DNA of 64,000 nucleotides from Aphrophora alni (Eukaryota > Arthropoda > Insecta > Hemiptera > Aphrophoridae). Where the stretch lies: NCBI GenBank assembly GCA_963513935.1, contig OY740767.1, positions 77,979,360-78,043,359 on the forward strand, in the 5' to 3' direction. A model generated the notes under the pieces. The model saw only the letters and a program-made list of their open reading frames with translations, searched no databases and was not told where the DNA came from. The position numbers and the translations under genes are program-made. How positions within the stretch are numbered: the stretch's first letter is position 1; each line of letters opens with the position of its first letter. Positions 50,561 to 62,345 of this stretch are shown here, one piece after another.

Positions 50561-53500
50561 ATTATTTATGAGTACCACTTCATCTGTGCTTCTGATTCTT
50601 GAGCAGCGACCAGACATTCAACTGTATGATCTCTGCTTCAGCCCCTAGGCCCCACTATGAAGTTATAGGATGTGTTTGAATAGATTCTATGTGATTTTTT
50701 TTTTTTTTTTTTTTTTTTTTATGTAGGCCTACAGGTTACAAATATTTTAACTAATAATTAAGAAATAATGATGTTTATTTAACATTGAAGCAATATTGAT
50801 CTGACTGTAATTTAGTTTTAAGGAAATACTAAATAACATAATATATATAAACATACCATGAAAACAGATTTTCTTGGTTTATTTACAAATTAAATAGGAA
50901 TGAACACATATAACTCAATAACAAACATAAATTTAAATAATGCTTTCCCATTTCCATTATTGTCAAATTAATAGGCTATTTAAATGTAAGTTCAATTAGG
51001 CCCTACATGATTTCTATCATATACAAATTATAATATTACAATAAGAAAAATTATAATGATATTTACTATCACCAAAAAAGCACAACAGAAAATCAAAGAA
51101 AATTTGATTAAAAGTTTTATAGTATTCTCTATGACGGTTGTTGAGATAAACCGTTCTGACTGTTTATCACACTGGTTATGTGCCGAGTCCTATATCGGGT
51201 TCGGTTCCTGCCGACTTTTCCCAATGATTAGGGGAAAACAAAAACACAGTGTTGATATATTGAAACGTTTGGACATTAACATAAAATATTTAAAAAATAA
51301 AATAAAATTGAAGGATGGTGAATGTTGCGATTTCATATATTTTAGTTTTTTAAATGTCTCTAAACATTTCAAATATTGTACAATTTAATTGTAGCATCTT
51401 AAGCTAATGTTCAAATATGTAGATTTTTATTTTTTTGTTTACACATGAGTTTTAATGGCTATCTATAATTAGTTGATCACACCAAATTTGTTAAGTGTTG
51501 TTTTTCTTTCTAGTTTCTTCCTTGTTCTGTTGTGATCAGCAATCAGTTATACGATAGAATTATGCTGCACTATTTCAAAAGTCTTGAGCTATAATTTATC
51601 ACTTATAATTACAAGATTGAACTGATTTATTCTGATACAAAGGCTTCAATCGTGGAAAGCATCCTTTCCTTCTGGAGTTTTATTATAATAAACTGCTGTC
51701 ACTGAAGCTTTTAAAATTGTGCCGCCTTCTATATCCCGTCCCTATTGTTGTGTGTCTGTATGTATATGTATTTGGTGAGAAATGACATGATTTAATTTCC
51801 CTTTTGTTAAATTGTTTTTCCTTTTTTAGGGATAATTAGTGTTTAGTTCCAAATAACACAGATTTCATGAGAACAGCTACATTATATCAAGAGCAATAAA
51901 GGATATAATAATTCTCTGGCAACTTAAAATTATTATGAACTAATTTGCATATCTAAAATAGTAGAAAGATCATAGAGGTTTGAGCTTAAACTTAATGGAA
52001 TTTGTTGTCCAATCAGCAGGCGAGTTTTCTTTGTGGGCACTTCGCTTGAAGATAACCATTAAGGCCTTGCGTTGACCATATTTTCTAATGATTTCACACT
52101 AGCTTTTGATTTATAGAAAATTATTTGTACATAGGCTACTTTGTCTTTTTTCTTAACAACTCGGGGTATTATTTATTTATTTCCCCCGAGTCTTTATTTC
52201 CTCGTAGTATTTGTACATTACACGGGTAGGCACCTAGAATCGAGGATGGTGGGCATTTGAAAGTTAAAATATTTATTTGTATAGCCGTGTCGTGTCTTTT
52301 TAATAATTTTCCTGTAGAGAATGAATAATTTAGAACAATTCTGATATTGTTGACTTATTATAAAAATATGCTAACAGTATATGTTGTTGTTGTTGTATGT
52401 TAGTTTAGTGTTGCTCAGAGTGGCCACTAGGTATCAAGGTAGCTCATTTATTTGAAAACTGCTTCTAGATGGAATGACTATTATTCGAAATGATTCCTTT
52501 TTTTTAATTACGAAATGTTGCAAGGTGTTACTTATTATGAAATTACATTCAAAATTCCAAAAGTTTACCCGTAAAAGAATAGATTTTGAGTTAGAAGTAA
52601 CCCAAGAATTGCCCGTTAGATTTCCCTAACTGAGAGCATATTTTGGCGTTTCGTGAACATATTTTTATAAATTGAAAACTTTGATTTATATTATGTAGTG
52701 GTATATAGTTTTCTCAACAAACCATAAATAATATGTTTAAACAAAAACAATGCAAATATTTAATATTTGTAAAAAATGGTGCCAAATACTTCATTTGGGA
52801 AGATCTGTGAAACCTATATTATATTAGATTGCTTCTTTCCTTGGAAGATTGCAATGGCCTAAAAATTACTAATAAGTTTTTACGAATTTAACCACATTGA
52901 AATTTGATGATTTTTCTTGTAATGTGAAAATTGGAGTAAATAGTTATTTAATAACAAAAATGTATGATATATTAATTAGTAGCTTAAATAAAACCAATTT
53001 CAGTATTATAAAATTACTAGTGGAACTATTACAGGAAAACCTGCATAATATATTTCTGAGATATTTTTTTAAACATCGTCTCATGATTAACTCAAAGAAT
53101 ATAATAATTTTGTCTGATTATGGTCATGTGAGTTAGATTCTTTTAACATTAATTTTGACATATAGGCCTATATTAACAAGAAAGATATTGAAGTAATAAT
53201 GGCGATAAGATTGTTATCTTATAAACAACAAGATAAGTCAAACTATTTTAAAATAATAGTCATTAACCTACCCATACATAAATATTTGGTTTAGATAGAT
53301 TCGGTTTTATAGATTATTTTGTATTTATAATATAGTAGTTTAATATAATGTGTCAAACAATTCTGAATGTATTCAGTGAAAATATATGCAGAGCAGATAT
53401 TTGAGGAATGTCATTCAAACGAGGAGCGACACACAAGATCTAGTAGACGTTACAATCGGCTCCAATTCATTATTCAACCATCAACTGGTAGGCTTAGGAA

Positions 53501-55764
53501 TGGAAGAAGAAAATTGGAAATTTAAAGTATTTCCCAACCTGTAAGACCATGTTTCCCACCTCAATTTTTTTCCAAATTAAACAGTTCATGTATGAAAATT
53601 ATCAGACAACCATGATTCGACCTCTGAAAAGAAATATCCAAATTTTAAAATACCACTTAGAAAACTTTACATGAGGATCATAGACAAGGTACCGCAGAAT
53701 TGTAAGAATTATAAGAAGACAAGAATTTATTGGAAGAAACTAATATTTTTAATGGATAGAACGGAATCTAATACATCGAAAAAAAAGTTTAGAAAATTAT
53801 ATAGGATTCATGAGTAATTCAGTATAACCTAAATTTAAAACAAAACCTAGTCCCAAATAAACTGGCTGATTTTATATCTTAGAAGATCGAATCAACAGAC
53901 ATGGCTACTTTTAAAACTTGCGTTCCAAATGACGAGAGAATTTCTAATAGATGTGATGTAGGATTATCAATGCAATTTGTATTAATTAAAAGACTGTATG
54001 TAAATTAGATAGTAATATTTCAATGTACTAAAGGAGTTATTTGTTTGTTTACGAGTAGAATTTAATTTATTTAGTGCCCTAGAGTCATATTATTCAAAAT
54101 TAAATGGTTAGAAATCCCAAAAGAGTAACTAATAATTAATTATTCCAAATATTACACTATGGTATACAAAAAACATACACTCAATTAACCACGTGTTTCA
54201 GAAGGTGGACAATTCAGAGCTTGGTAACGCTATTGCTTCAAGAATTAATAATGTTGGCATCTTCAGGGACAAAATGACACTCTCCTGTATAAGGAGAATT
54301 GAATTTAAATCTAGCCTACTAATAATCTCATCCAGTATCCCAGATTAAGACCAGAAGAATATTTAAACACTGTGGTTTAGTTATATAGTTTGTTTTATTC
54401 TACCTTCTGTGAAATACGAAAGAAAACTGTGAATGAAAATTTGAAAACTTATTGGTGAGAACAATCCATTTTCATATTCTATTTTATGTATAGTTGGGAA
54501 AGGTGATTACAAAGTCTGAATCAGGAAGACTTTCTATATCTTAAGAGGATTTAGTCTTGATAAATATAGCATTCAAATCCGATAAAGACAATTACATTCC
54601 AATTTCAACTCTTGAGATTATAAACATTTTCACTTATACACTATTACACTTGTTCCTTTTCATAATGTAATTTCACTTAAACGGGATTTAGTCCAGTTTG
54701 TTAATATGTGAATAATTTTGCATGTGTTTCGATAAAAAATTGGAAAAAACCCTGCACTAACCCGAAACCCCAAGATAGGAGTAGTGCAATAATAAAACAG
54801 GTTTAAAGTTTCTTATGTGTATAATAATTAATGAACTTCAATAATGATCATAGTATATAGACTGAATTATTGATTTTTATGAAATATGAACAATAATGTG
54901 CATAATTGAACTCAATTTTAATAAGGAACTATTGATTAAAATATCTTGTAAACAATTTTCTCGGTTGATTTTGTTATTTTAATTTTTAATTTTGAGAGTT
55001 ATATTTTACAATAATTTTTCATATCGATAATAAACCCAAAGTTATTTTTTGTTTTTGTTATGTAATGCATTTTATTTATTTATTTAGATTAGATTCAATT
55101 TTTGTCTTTCATTACAATTTTGTATACATTTTAAAATTAAAATAATTAACCTTTAAAGTTATATTTCAAAATAACGTTTCGATGTGGAGCTAATGACTAA
55201 CTCTAATAATAATAAAACATTACAATTTGGCATCTCAATGTGAGGCTTTCTCATCTTTTGCTTTATAAGTGATAACCAAAATAATCATACCTATCCTAAA
55301 TGGTAAATGTTTGTGAATATGTGTTTATATATATCTCCTAGACGAAAAATATGTGTGACCTTTCAGAAATGACACTAATTCTGTGTTTAATTATAGTCTC
55401 AACTTACTCTGCTCATGTTGGTGACTCGCTCTTGATAAACCTTATAGATCTACATAACTTAATATAAATATAAACTCTACTAGACCTAGGATTTGTATAA
55501 AGTTAACAAGTTACAATCAAAATGTGATAAAACAAAGATTTTATTAGTTTTGTTTCCTTATTTGAATTTAAAACATATTTATTTAAACATAACCCTTCAA
55601 TGTTAAACATACAAAAACTAAAAGTGTGAATAAATTTTTAAAATGTTTTATTGAATTTTTGTAATAAAATTTTATTGAACTACCATAAAAATAATACAAA
55701 TTATTAGTTATTGAAAAAATTAATAAAAAAGTCTCATTATAATCAACATCTAGGCTACTTCATT
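50561..55764. other. Gene-poor AT-rich region
   Basis: About 5.2 kb without a supported gene. It includes a T run (50,697-50,720), a short inverted repeat at 52,160-52,193 ('actcgggg' ... 'ccccgagt') and a TTG-repeat at 52,382. Frames up to 110 codons (51,056-51,388) are low-complexity K/I/F-rich and unrecognised. Confidence 0.5.
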
Positions 55765-55772
55765 AAAACTAC

Positions 55773-56324
55773 GGTAATTGTAGGCTATAGCAGAGTAGCC
55801 TCATTTCAAAATAAATTTTTATGGGTTTTATTCGTCAAATAAATGTTGGAAAAATATTTTATCATCGAAAAAAAGTGTCGGAAAGATGATTACATAATAT
55901 AATTACACAAGTTGTTTTTTCGTGAAAAAATTAACTCTGTGTTATCTTTCATACTCATGACATTCACTTCAATAGACGTACGGAAGGTTTGGCCAGGTGG
56001 TTTTATATATATAGCAACCTGGCCAAATTTTCGTGACATATAATAATACAGCCCTACATATTTACAGCAAAGAAAACATTATTTATTCTTATGAAGTAAG
56101 GTATGTAGTAGAGGATAAAAAAATAAAACAATAATACTTCTACTGAATTTGCTGCAGAATTTGACTCTGATTAAGATTTTCTTGTGTAATCTTGTGTAAT
56201 TATATTATGTAATCATCTTTCCGACACTTTTTTTCGATAATAAAATATTTTTCCAACATTTATTTGACGAATAAAACCCATAAAAATTGATTTTGAAGTG
56301 AGGCTACTCTGCTATATAATTACC
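55773..56324. mobile_element. Foldback MITE with 8-bp target duplication
   Basis: 552 bp. Left arm 55,773-55,911 and right arm 56,191-56,324 are inverted copies of each other, starting GGTAATT and containing 'gcagagtagcctca' and 'cgaaaaaaagtgtcggaaag'. The element is flanked on each side by AAAACTAC (55,765-55,772 and 56,325-56,332), a perfect 8-bp duplication. The spacer itself holds a second palindrome (55,988-56,027, arms TTTGGCCAGGT / ACCTGGCCAAA). It has no gene. An 8-bp duplication fits hAT-related or similar non-autonomous elements, although the terminal bases are not a typical hAT end. Confidence 0.88.
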
Positions 56325-56332
56325 AAAACTAC

Positions 56333-57655
56333 AACTATTATCAAATAATGATCATCATATACAATAATAAACTGTACAATTACCGAGACTGTTTAATTTC
56401 AAATTATGGTAACCTTACTTCACATATACTTCTTCATTTAAAAAAAATCTGTTTAAAAATTGTACTTACCGTATACTCAGAAGTGTAAAATTTTATTTGT
56501 AAATGTGTTTTATGTAAATTCAATTTATCTACCTCATGAAAGTCATGTTATTGTTAATAATCTGTTAATTTTTGTCGAATGAACAGCTTTATATTCGTTC
56601 TTGGAAGTCTCTTGTAAAATTATTTGTTCATTAATATTAGATTGTAATGAACAGTAGGCCTACTATTCTTCTTGAATGTAACCTAGACCTCTCACTTTGA
56701 TTTAACTGTGAAGTAAATCTTGTTTTATTATATTTAAGTTTAAACGTCGAAGTATAATTGAAGAATGATAAAATTAGTATATATTCCAGTATAAATAAAA
56801 AAAAAAAGTTAGTGACAAATATTTGTTTAGGGTCTCCAATAAACATGCAAATCTTGTACCATCAAAGGCAATGAATAATGGGAAAAAGTATGAAAATTGG
56901 TCCATTTGGTCTTAGAGACATTATGTACAGATGTCTGGATATCCTCCTATTATTTATTGATTTGGTCTTATTTTGTAATTTTAAATGTCAAAGACAAATT
57001 TTGAATAGCGGTAAAATATGATGTTAGAACTGTTGTATCAAAAATGTGTATATTTGTATCTATCTACACCATAATTATATAATGATGTACAACTCGCCAG
57101 AATATTAGTAAAAAAACTTATTCAAGATTCATCATATTTATGTCTTTAATGAATATCATTTGAAATCTTTTTTATTTTTACAAATTAGACCGTTTCACTG
57201 AACTGTAGGATAGGCTAGTTAGTTATAAATACCTTGTTTTTTAAGTAGTGTGCATTTTTAATTTCTTAGTTTTTAAAATACTAAAGTCCTGTTTCGCCAT
57301 AAACTACCAACTTCAACAGGTACTGATATCTCACTTAAAAGGTCAATATTTACAGTGTACACAACATGTAACGCACGATATTCTACGTAAGTAAACTCGA
57401 GTCAATAAAGAAATAGCCCATATCTTTTCCTAATTTTGTTATCGTTAATTTAAGTTTAATTATGTGTTGTAAACAGTATAAATGTTTAAGTTTGAAACAA
57501 CATATCTACACTTAATGGTTGTGTATGGCAAACAGCACTTTAAAAAAATTTGAATTTTGCTGATTTCAAAACCAAGCTATTTGTAAGATAATTTTTTAGT
57601 TAGAAATAAGATTAATTAAGTTATAATTAACTCAATATGTGTGGTATTATTTCAG
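56333..57655. other. AT-rich region, nothing recognised
   Basis: No supported gene. The last part may be intron or promoter of the candidate exons that follow. Confidence 0.45.
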
Positions 57656-57698
57656 ATAATTTGATTGTCCATTGTTCAATAATACAATTGCTTATACA

Positions 57699-57720
57699 AT
57701 GGAAGATGATGCGGAGCTAG
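57699..57720 (+). CDS. Candidate first coding exon (MEDDAEL...)
   Basis: A good acceptor (TTATTTCAG, ending 57,655) opens a 65-bp exon that contains an ATG at 57,699 and reads MEDDAEL before a donor GTCAGT at 57,721. It splices in phase to 57,899 across a 178-bp intron. No protein family can be assigned from seven codons. Confidence 0.45.
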
Positions 57721-57898
57721 GTCAGTATAATAAATATTAATTTTTTGTGAGTTGAATTACGCAAAAATTATAAGATAGAAAAAAATAACTCTGCAGACAG
57801 TTACACCATTATTATAGTGTTATTATTTGACAATTTGTTTTTTACATTTACTGTTTTATAACTTTATGACAATGCATAAGTGAATAAATGTTCTTAAG

Positions 57899-57966
57899 AA
57901 TCTGAAGATGCTGTTACTAAGGACAGCAGTACATCTTGGATAACAAATAAAATATTGTGCGCTGAC
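57899..57966 (+). CDS. Candidate second coding exon
   Basis: 68 bp between an acceptor ending TTCTTAAG and a consensus donor GTAAGT. Joined to the preceding exon it stays open and gives an acidic stretch ending SSTSWITNKILCAD. It ends in phase 0, which does not match the phase required by the zinc-finger exon at 59,562, so another exon or another partner is needed. Confidence 0.45.
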
Positions 57967-58943
57967 GTAAGTAGATATGTCTGTTTAACTCCAGACAATG
58001 TTAATTAAAAATTAATACTTATTTATGTATCCACACAATAACTTTCAAACGAATTACCAAATTTTTGTAAAATTGTGCTAAAGTTACACATTCTTTGCTT
58101 AATTTGTAATGTTAATTTGCTGACAAAAACATTTTAAGTCTTTTTGCTCGATTTTTGAAAATGTTTAATATTTTGCTATGCCAGTCTAATTTTGTTATTG
58201 ATTTGATCATTTTTTTTTTGTATGAATATTCTGTTTTACTATTGCTTAGCCATATGCATTTGCCTAAAACTCAATCAATTTAAAGTGAAATAATTAAGAT
58301 TTTTTTAAAAATAAAAATTAATGCATTTTTGAAAAAAATTATAAAAATTTTAATTTGTTATAACTATCTGAAAGAGCATAGAAAAATATATTGAAACATG
58401 ATTTTTCATTTACACAACATTTCAAAAATGTGTGGTACTTTTATATTCTTTACAACTGTAGATTTATGGCCTAATGGGAAATAAACTTCTCATAGTAGTT
58501 GTGAGATCAATTGTATTTTTCCCTGTGCACACAGCTGAAAACTAGTAAAATATGAGATTACTCTTTATTGTTTTGATTATTTCTTTCCTCTTAAAATCCT
58601 TCTTCCAGGTATCTACATTTATGGTGTTTGGAACAATGTTGGACTTGGCTTGAAACCACGGCAACGATGTTCAAAGGGTTAACCCAGAGATAATATCTAG
58701 GTGCCCTAAATAATTGTCAAATTTTGTCACAATATAAAAACAAGCTTAAATTGTTGATTTTTGTTTTTGAAAATGCACATTATATTGTTATTGTTATTTT
58801 CCTAACAACTTTTTTTAACATTAACAATTTTTTTTTTTTTTTTTAAGCAAAGCCTCAATAGTTATTATAGCATTTTAAAATGAGCAGAAAATAGAGACTC
58901 CTAGTCCTTAAACACCCTAATACTAAAGGGTATTCTCTTCTTC

Positions 58944-59085
58944 TTGTTGGAAGAGAACAAAAATTGGTCAGTACACACTTGATAGGAAAGAGAGGGGTCT
59001 AACCAAAGACTAGGTGAAGAAAGGTGTGTAGATCCAACTAAGTTACTTCAGGATACCCACTCTGTACTTCACTATAAATAAGCCT
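58944..59085. repeat. Copy of a dispersed repeat shared with the LINE relic
   Basis: 'ggaagagaacaaaaattgg', 'gaagaaaggtgtg', 'caggatacccactctgtac' and 'cactataaataag' line up with 50,303-50,430 in the same order with substitutions and small gaps. It is probably a solitary LINE 5' end or an unrelated short repeat embedded in both. Confidence 0.55.
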
Positions 59086-59561
59086 CTGAGAAGTTAACTT
59101 TAACAATATTTATTTTTGTAATTGTGTTATCTTTCATTTTATGACTTTAGTTTTAACTGTTCTATTTCCGTATAGATTTCGAAGAAACTTTTCATTATTA
59201 TTTTTTCAATATCATCAAGTTAACAGCTTTTTCCTAACTGATTTTCAAAATTGTGACCAAACCGAGTCCTAAAATAGTTGAGGCATCAGAAAATAGGACA
59301 ATTGCCAAATTTGAAATGTGCAAATTAGGTTTCTTTAGAAAGTGTTGACTTCATAGCATGTAGGTATTTTCCTAAATACATTTGAACCTATACAATTTTT
59401 ACATTACAAATTTGTTAAATTGCTTGTAATAACTCATAATTGTCTTAATATATTATAAATTATTGTTATAAAATTTGTGCTTAAAGTATGTTGTTTAAAT
59501 CTAGTTCATTTTTATTAATGAATATTTTGTACCAGAAAGTAATTGAAAGTTATTGTTCCAG

Positions 59562-60190
59562 CGGTTGGGTTGAGCATTACTTGTTCTACTACTATGGATG
59601 ATTGTTATAATGTGAATGTAGAGAGGGCGGACGAGCCATGTGCTTCAACATCATCGTTACCATTTGGTATGGTGCCATTTATGACAAAAAGTGTTTCACC
59701 ACCTCCAACACCTATGTCAATGTTTTACCCCCAACTTTCTAACTATGATCTACCTATTTTAATGAACCAGAGACGACGTGATAAAAATGAGAATGATAAC
59801 ATAGATGATACTGAACGTCTTGAGCTTACACCACCTGATTTAAATGAATCTATTCGTCAAAAACATAAAGCAAAGCAAAAAGTACCTAAAAGAAGAACAG
59901 ATGACCTTTCTTACGAGACTCTTAGAGAGCAGAGCACCGAAACATCAGACTACACCACCAAAAATCGTAAAGCTTTCTTTTGTCGAGCTTGTGGCAAAGC
60001 TTTCAAGTTCCAAACTTCTTTGCTTCGTCACAATAACAAAGTGCATATCAGCAAATACCAGTGTCCAACTTGTAGTCGAGTGTTTTCTCGTCAAGCTTAT
60101 CTTGATGTCCATACATCTAAACAAGGAAGTACATGTTTTCTAGGCAATTATGCAAATACAAAATCACATTCTACTACTAATTTGGGGTAG
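59562..60190 (+). CDS. Terminal exon encoding a zinc-finger pair
   Basis: An acceptor (TTATTGTTCCAG) opens a frame of about 209 codons to a TAG at 60,188. The first ATG is at 59,594. After an S/P-rich low-complexity part (FGMVPFMTKSVSPPPTPMSM) and a charged region, two fingers follow: CRAC-x12-H-x4-H (a regular C2H2) and CPTC-x12-H, where the expected last ligand is a cysteine seven residues on (HTSKQGSTC), a C2HC-like variant. Such fingers bind DNA in transcription regulators. The acceptor in phase 1, its own stop and poly(A) signal suggest a last exon, possibly one of several alternative 3' exons of a larger gene lying upstream. The exons at 57.7-58.0 kb do not join it in phase directly. 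Confidence 0.75.
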
Positions 60191-60259
60191 TTTTGTTACA
60201 TGTGTCAATTTTTATGAAGACTGAACAGCTTTTCTGAGTCGAAGTGGTATTATAAAATC

Positions 60260-60265
60260 AATAAA
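60260..60265 (+). terminator. Poly(A) signal after the zinc-finger exon
   Basis: AATAAA 70 bp after the stop codon. Confidence 0.55.
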
Positions 60266-61199
60266 AATGGTTATTTTAACCCTTTATAGAAACTAAATAT
60301 CAATTAAATATTTAAATAACTAAAGACGGTTTACTATAGTATTTATACAACTTTTCTCCTTTTTTTATAACTGCTTTTTGTCATTTTATATGTTTTTTTC
60401 ATAAGATTCACCAATTCTAAATTTAATTAAAAAACAAAAATATATACATCGATTATCCACTGCAATGAGGAGTTAGGTTATCGCAAATATACACAATCCT
60501 CAGAAATTAAAGGAAAAACTCTCAGTATTAACATAAATCTTTTATTTAAAATCAAATATAGTAAAAACAATTCTTTCAACAACAAAATCTTACTAGTTTT
60601 TTTTTTTTAATGTTTAAACAAAATCATTAAGTATCATTGAAGATCAAAACACAGTAAAATAAAAATGTAATTTAAACATTACGTAACAAAATAAAAAATA
60701 ATAGTTGGAAAATTAGTTCAAACTTTTGAAAATAATCTGTTATTTGTTTCTTTCGTAAAGACAGCATCAATGTTTTATTCTTAACTTAAATTTCCACAAC
60801 ATCAGTATATCCGGCCAGTAATGCTTTATTTTGTCCCTCTTGATTAGAAATAATGCCCACTACTTGGCTCGCTGTCGCCTCTGCTACGGCTCTTTTTACA
60901 CTGTAGAACAACAATCATATAATATCAATGAATAAATGGTGATAATAAAACTAATGAAATACCAAATAATTAACTAATTTGTTTGTAAGCAATAAACAAA
61001 TTTTTTTATGTAAAATAAATTATGAACTACTTAAATAGGTAGTTATTATATTTTAATTTTTTTTTAATTTAAAGTAAAAATTAAAATGGAATAGTGAGCA
61101 AAAGATTAATTATTTTTTCTACTTTTTGAAGATTTTCTATTGTTGGCAGCAAGTTGTTGAAATTAGGTTGATCATTTGTTTAATCTGTTCACACTAGTT
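60266..61199. other. AT-rich region, nothing recognised
   Basis: No gene supported. A more GC-rich patch at 60,800-60,905 ends near a splice-like 'actgtag' on the plus strand; on the minus strand it gives a short frame with AEATASQVVGIISNQEG, which might be an exon, but nothing more can be said. Confidence 0.35.
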
Positions 61200-62345
61200 C
61201 AGTTAAATGTTCTTCTGTCAGAACTGATCTGTGTTTGGATTTAATAAATTTTAAGAATCGAATATAATGTTTCACAAGAATAGGTTGTACCAAAAATGGA
61301 AATCAATCTTGTAGCACATTTCTGTACTGTGGGATATTTTTGCTTCGGGACATTCGTCCAAAATTCAATAAGCAAATCAGTTTGTTTCACTCATATAAGT
61401 CATTGGTCCTCTTGAAGTTCCAGAACTCTAATTCTACAGTTCCCAAGGTGATCACTATTTGCTTTTCAATGGGACATCCATATATTCAATGACTTCTGAA
61501 AGAAAGGGATCCTCCAAAAATATAATGGCTTTATAGCTCAAAGATCGCCAAATTGATGATTGAATACTTCTGCAATGTCAGTATTTTTTTAGAGAAGCCA
61601 ATTGATTTAACCTTTTAGATTTAAAATCTGTTTTAACTTTTGGTGGAAGCTGAGCACTGTTTGAGCAAGATCTACTATTAATTTTGGTTTACTTTCCAGC
61701 ATTAGATTTAAAGTTTGTAGATACTGACGAGCATCGGCAAAAAATATTATGTCTATCAACTACATTTTGTTCTCACGTTGAGGGGAATACTTCTCCTCCT
61801 CTTGAAGAAATTTTGTAATTGTTTTTTACAACATCAGCACCCATCAACACAATTTGGCAAAAATTCACCTGTCAATTGTATGTCTGGAGGCAGGTATTTG
61901 CTCAACAATTTTATGAAGATTTTTATTATCCGGATCTAGAACTGAATCTATTTGAGCAATATTTTTTCTTGTCATATTCTCCCTCAGTGAAGGATGCTTT
62001 GCCTGTCTAATATTAAAAGCTAGAATAAACCCAGCTTTGGTTGTTATGTCAGCCTATTTGGTAAGCATGGACTTCAATTTAGTCTAACCATGTAATTTTT
62101 CTTTTAAAGATAAAATATTATTTTGTGTCGCAACAGAACCAATAGGTAATTCTTTGATGAAATTAATATGATGTGATTCATAATGATGCTTAAGATTACT
62201 GGTCTTAAATTAAGCTAGTGTTTTTACTATAAGGCAAACATTAGCTTAGCGTGATTTTCCATGAAAACCTACTGATCTTCCCATTCTATCTGAAAACCCC
62301 AATTTTTGCCTTCATATTTTTCATTCATAAATGACATCCTTGCAA
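61200..62345 (-). pseudogene. Very decayed possible hAT transposase
   Basis: Pieces of minus-strand protein, broken by many stops and frame changes, recall hAT transposases of the GTF2IRD2/ZMYM-like type: a start region with NWGFQIEWEDQ, a segment around 'IGSVATQNNILSLKEKLHG', TTKAGFILAFNIRQAKHP, and a downstream FLEDPFLSEVIEYM. No finger ligands or catalytic residues can be placed with confidence, and no terminal repeats are seen. The assignment rests on the style and order of the fragments only. Confidence 0.35.

Noticed and set aside
52160..52193. Hairpin 'actcgggg...ccccgagt' as a terminator or regulatory stem
   Set aside because: Arms of only about 8 bp in AT-rich DNA with no neighbouring gene; chance is adequate.
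58611..58655. Exon after the acceptor CTTCTTCCAG at 58,610 as the missing link between the short exons and the zinc-finger exon
   Set aside because: Read in phase from 57,966 it meets a stop after 14 codons, and no donor gives the phase needed at 59,562.
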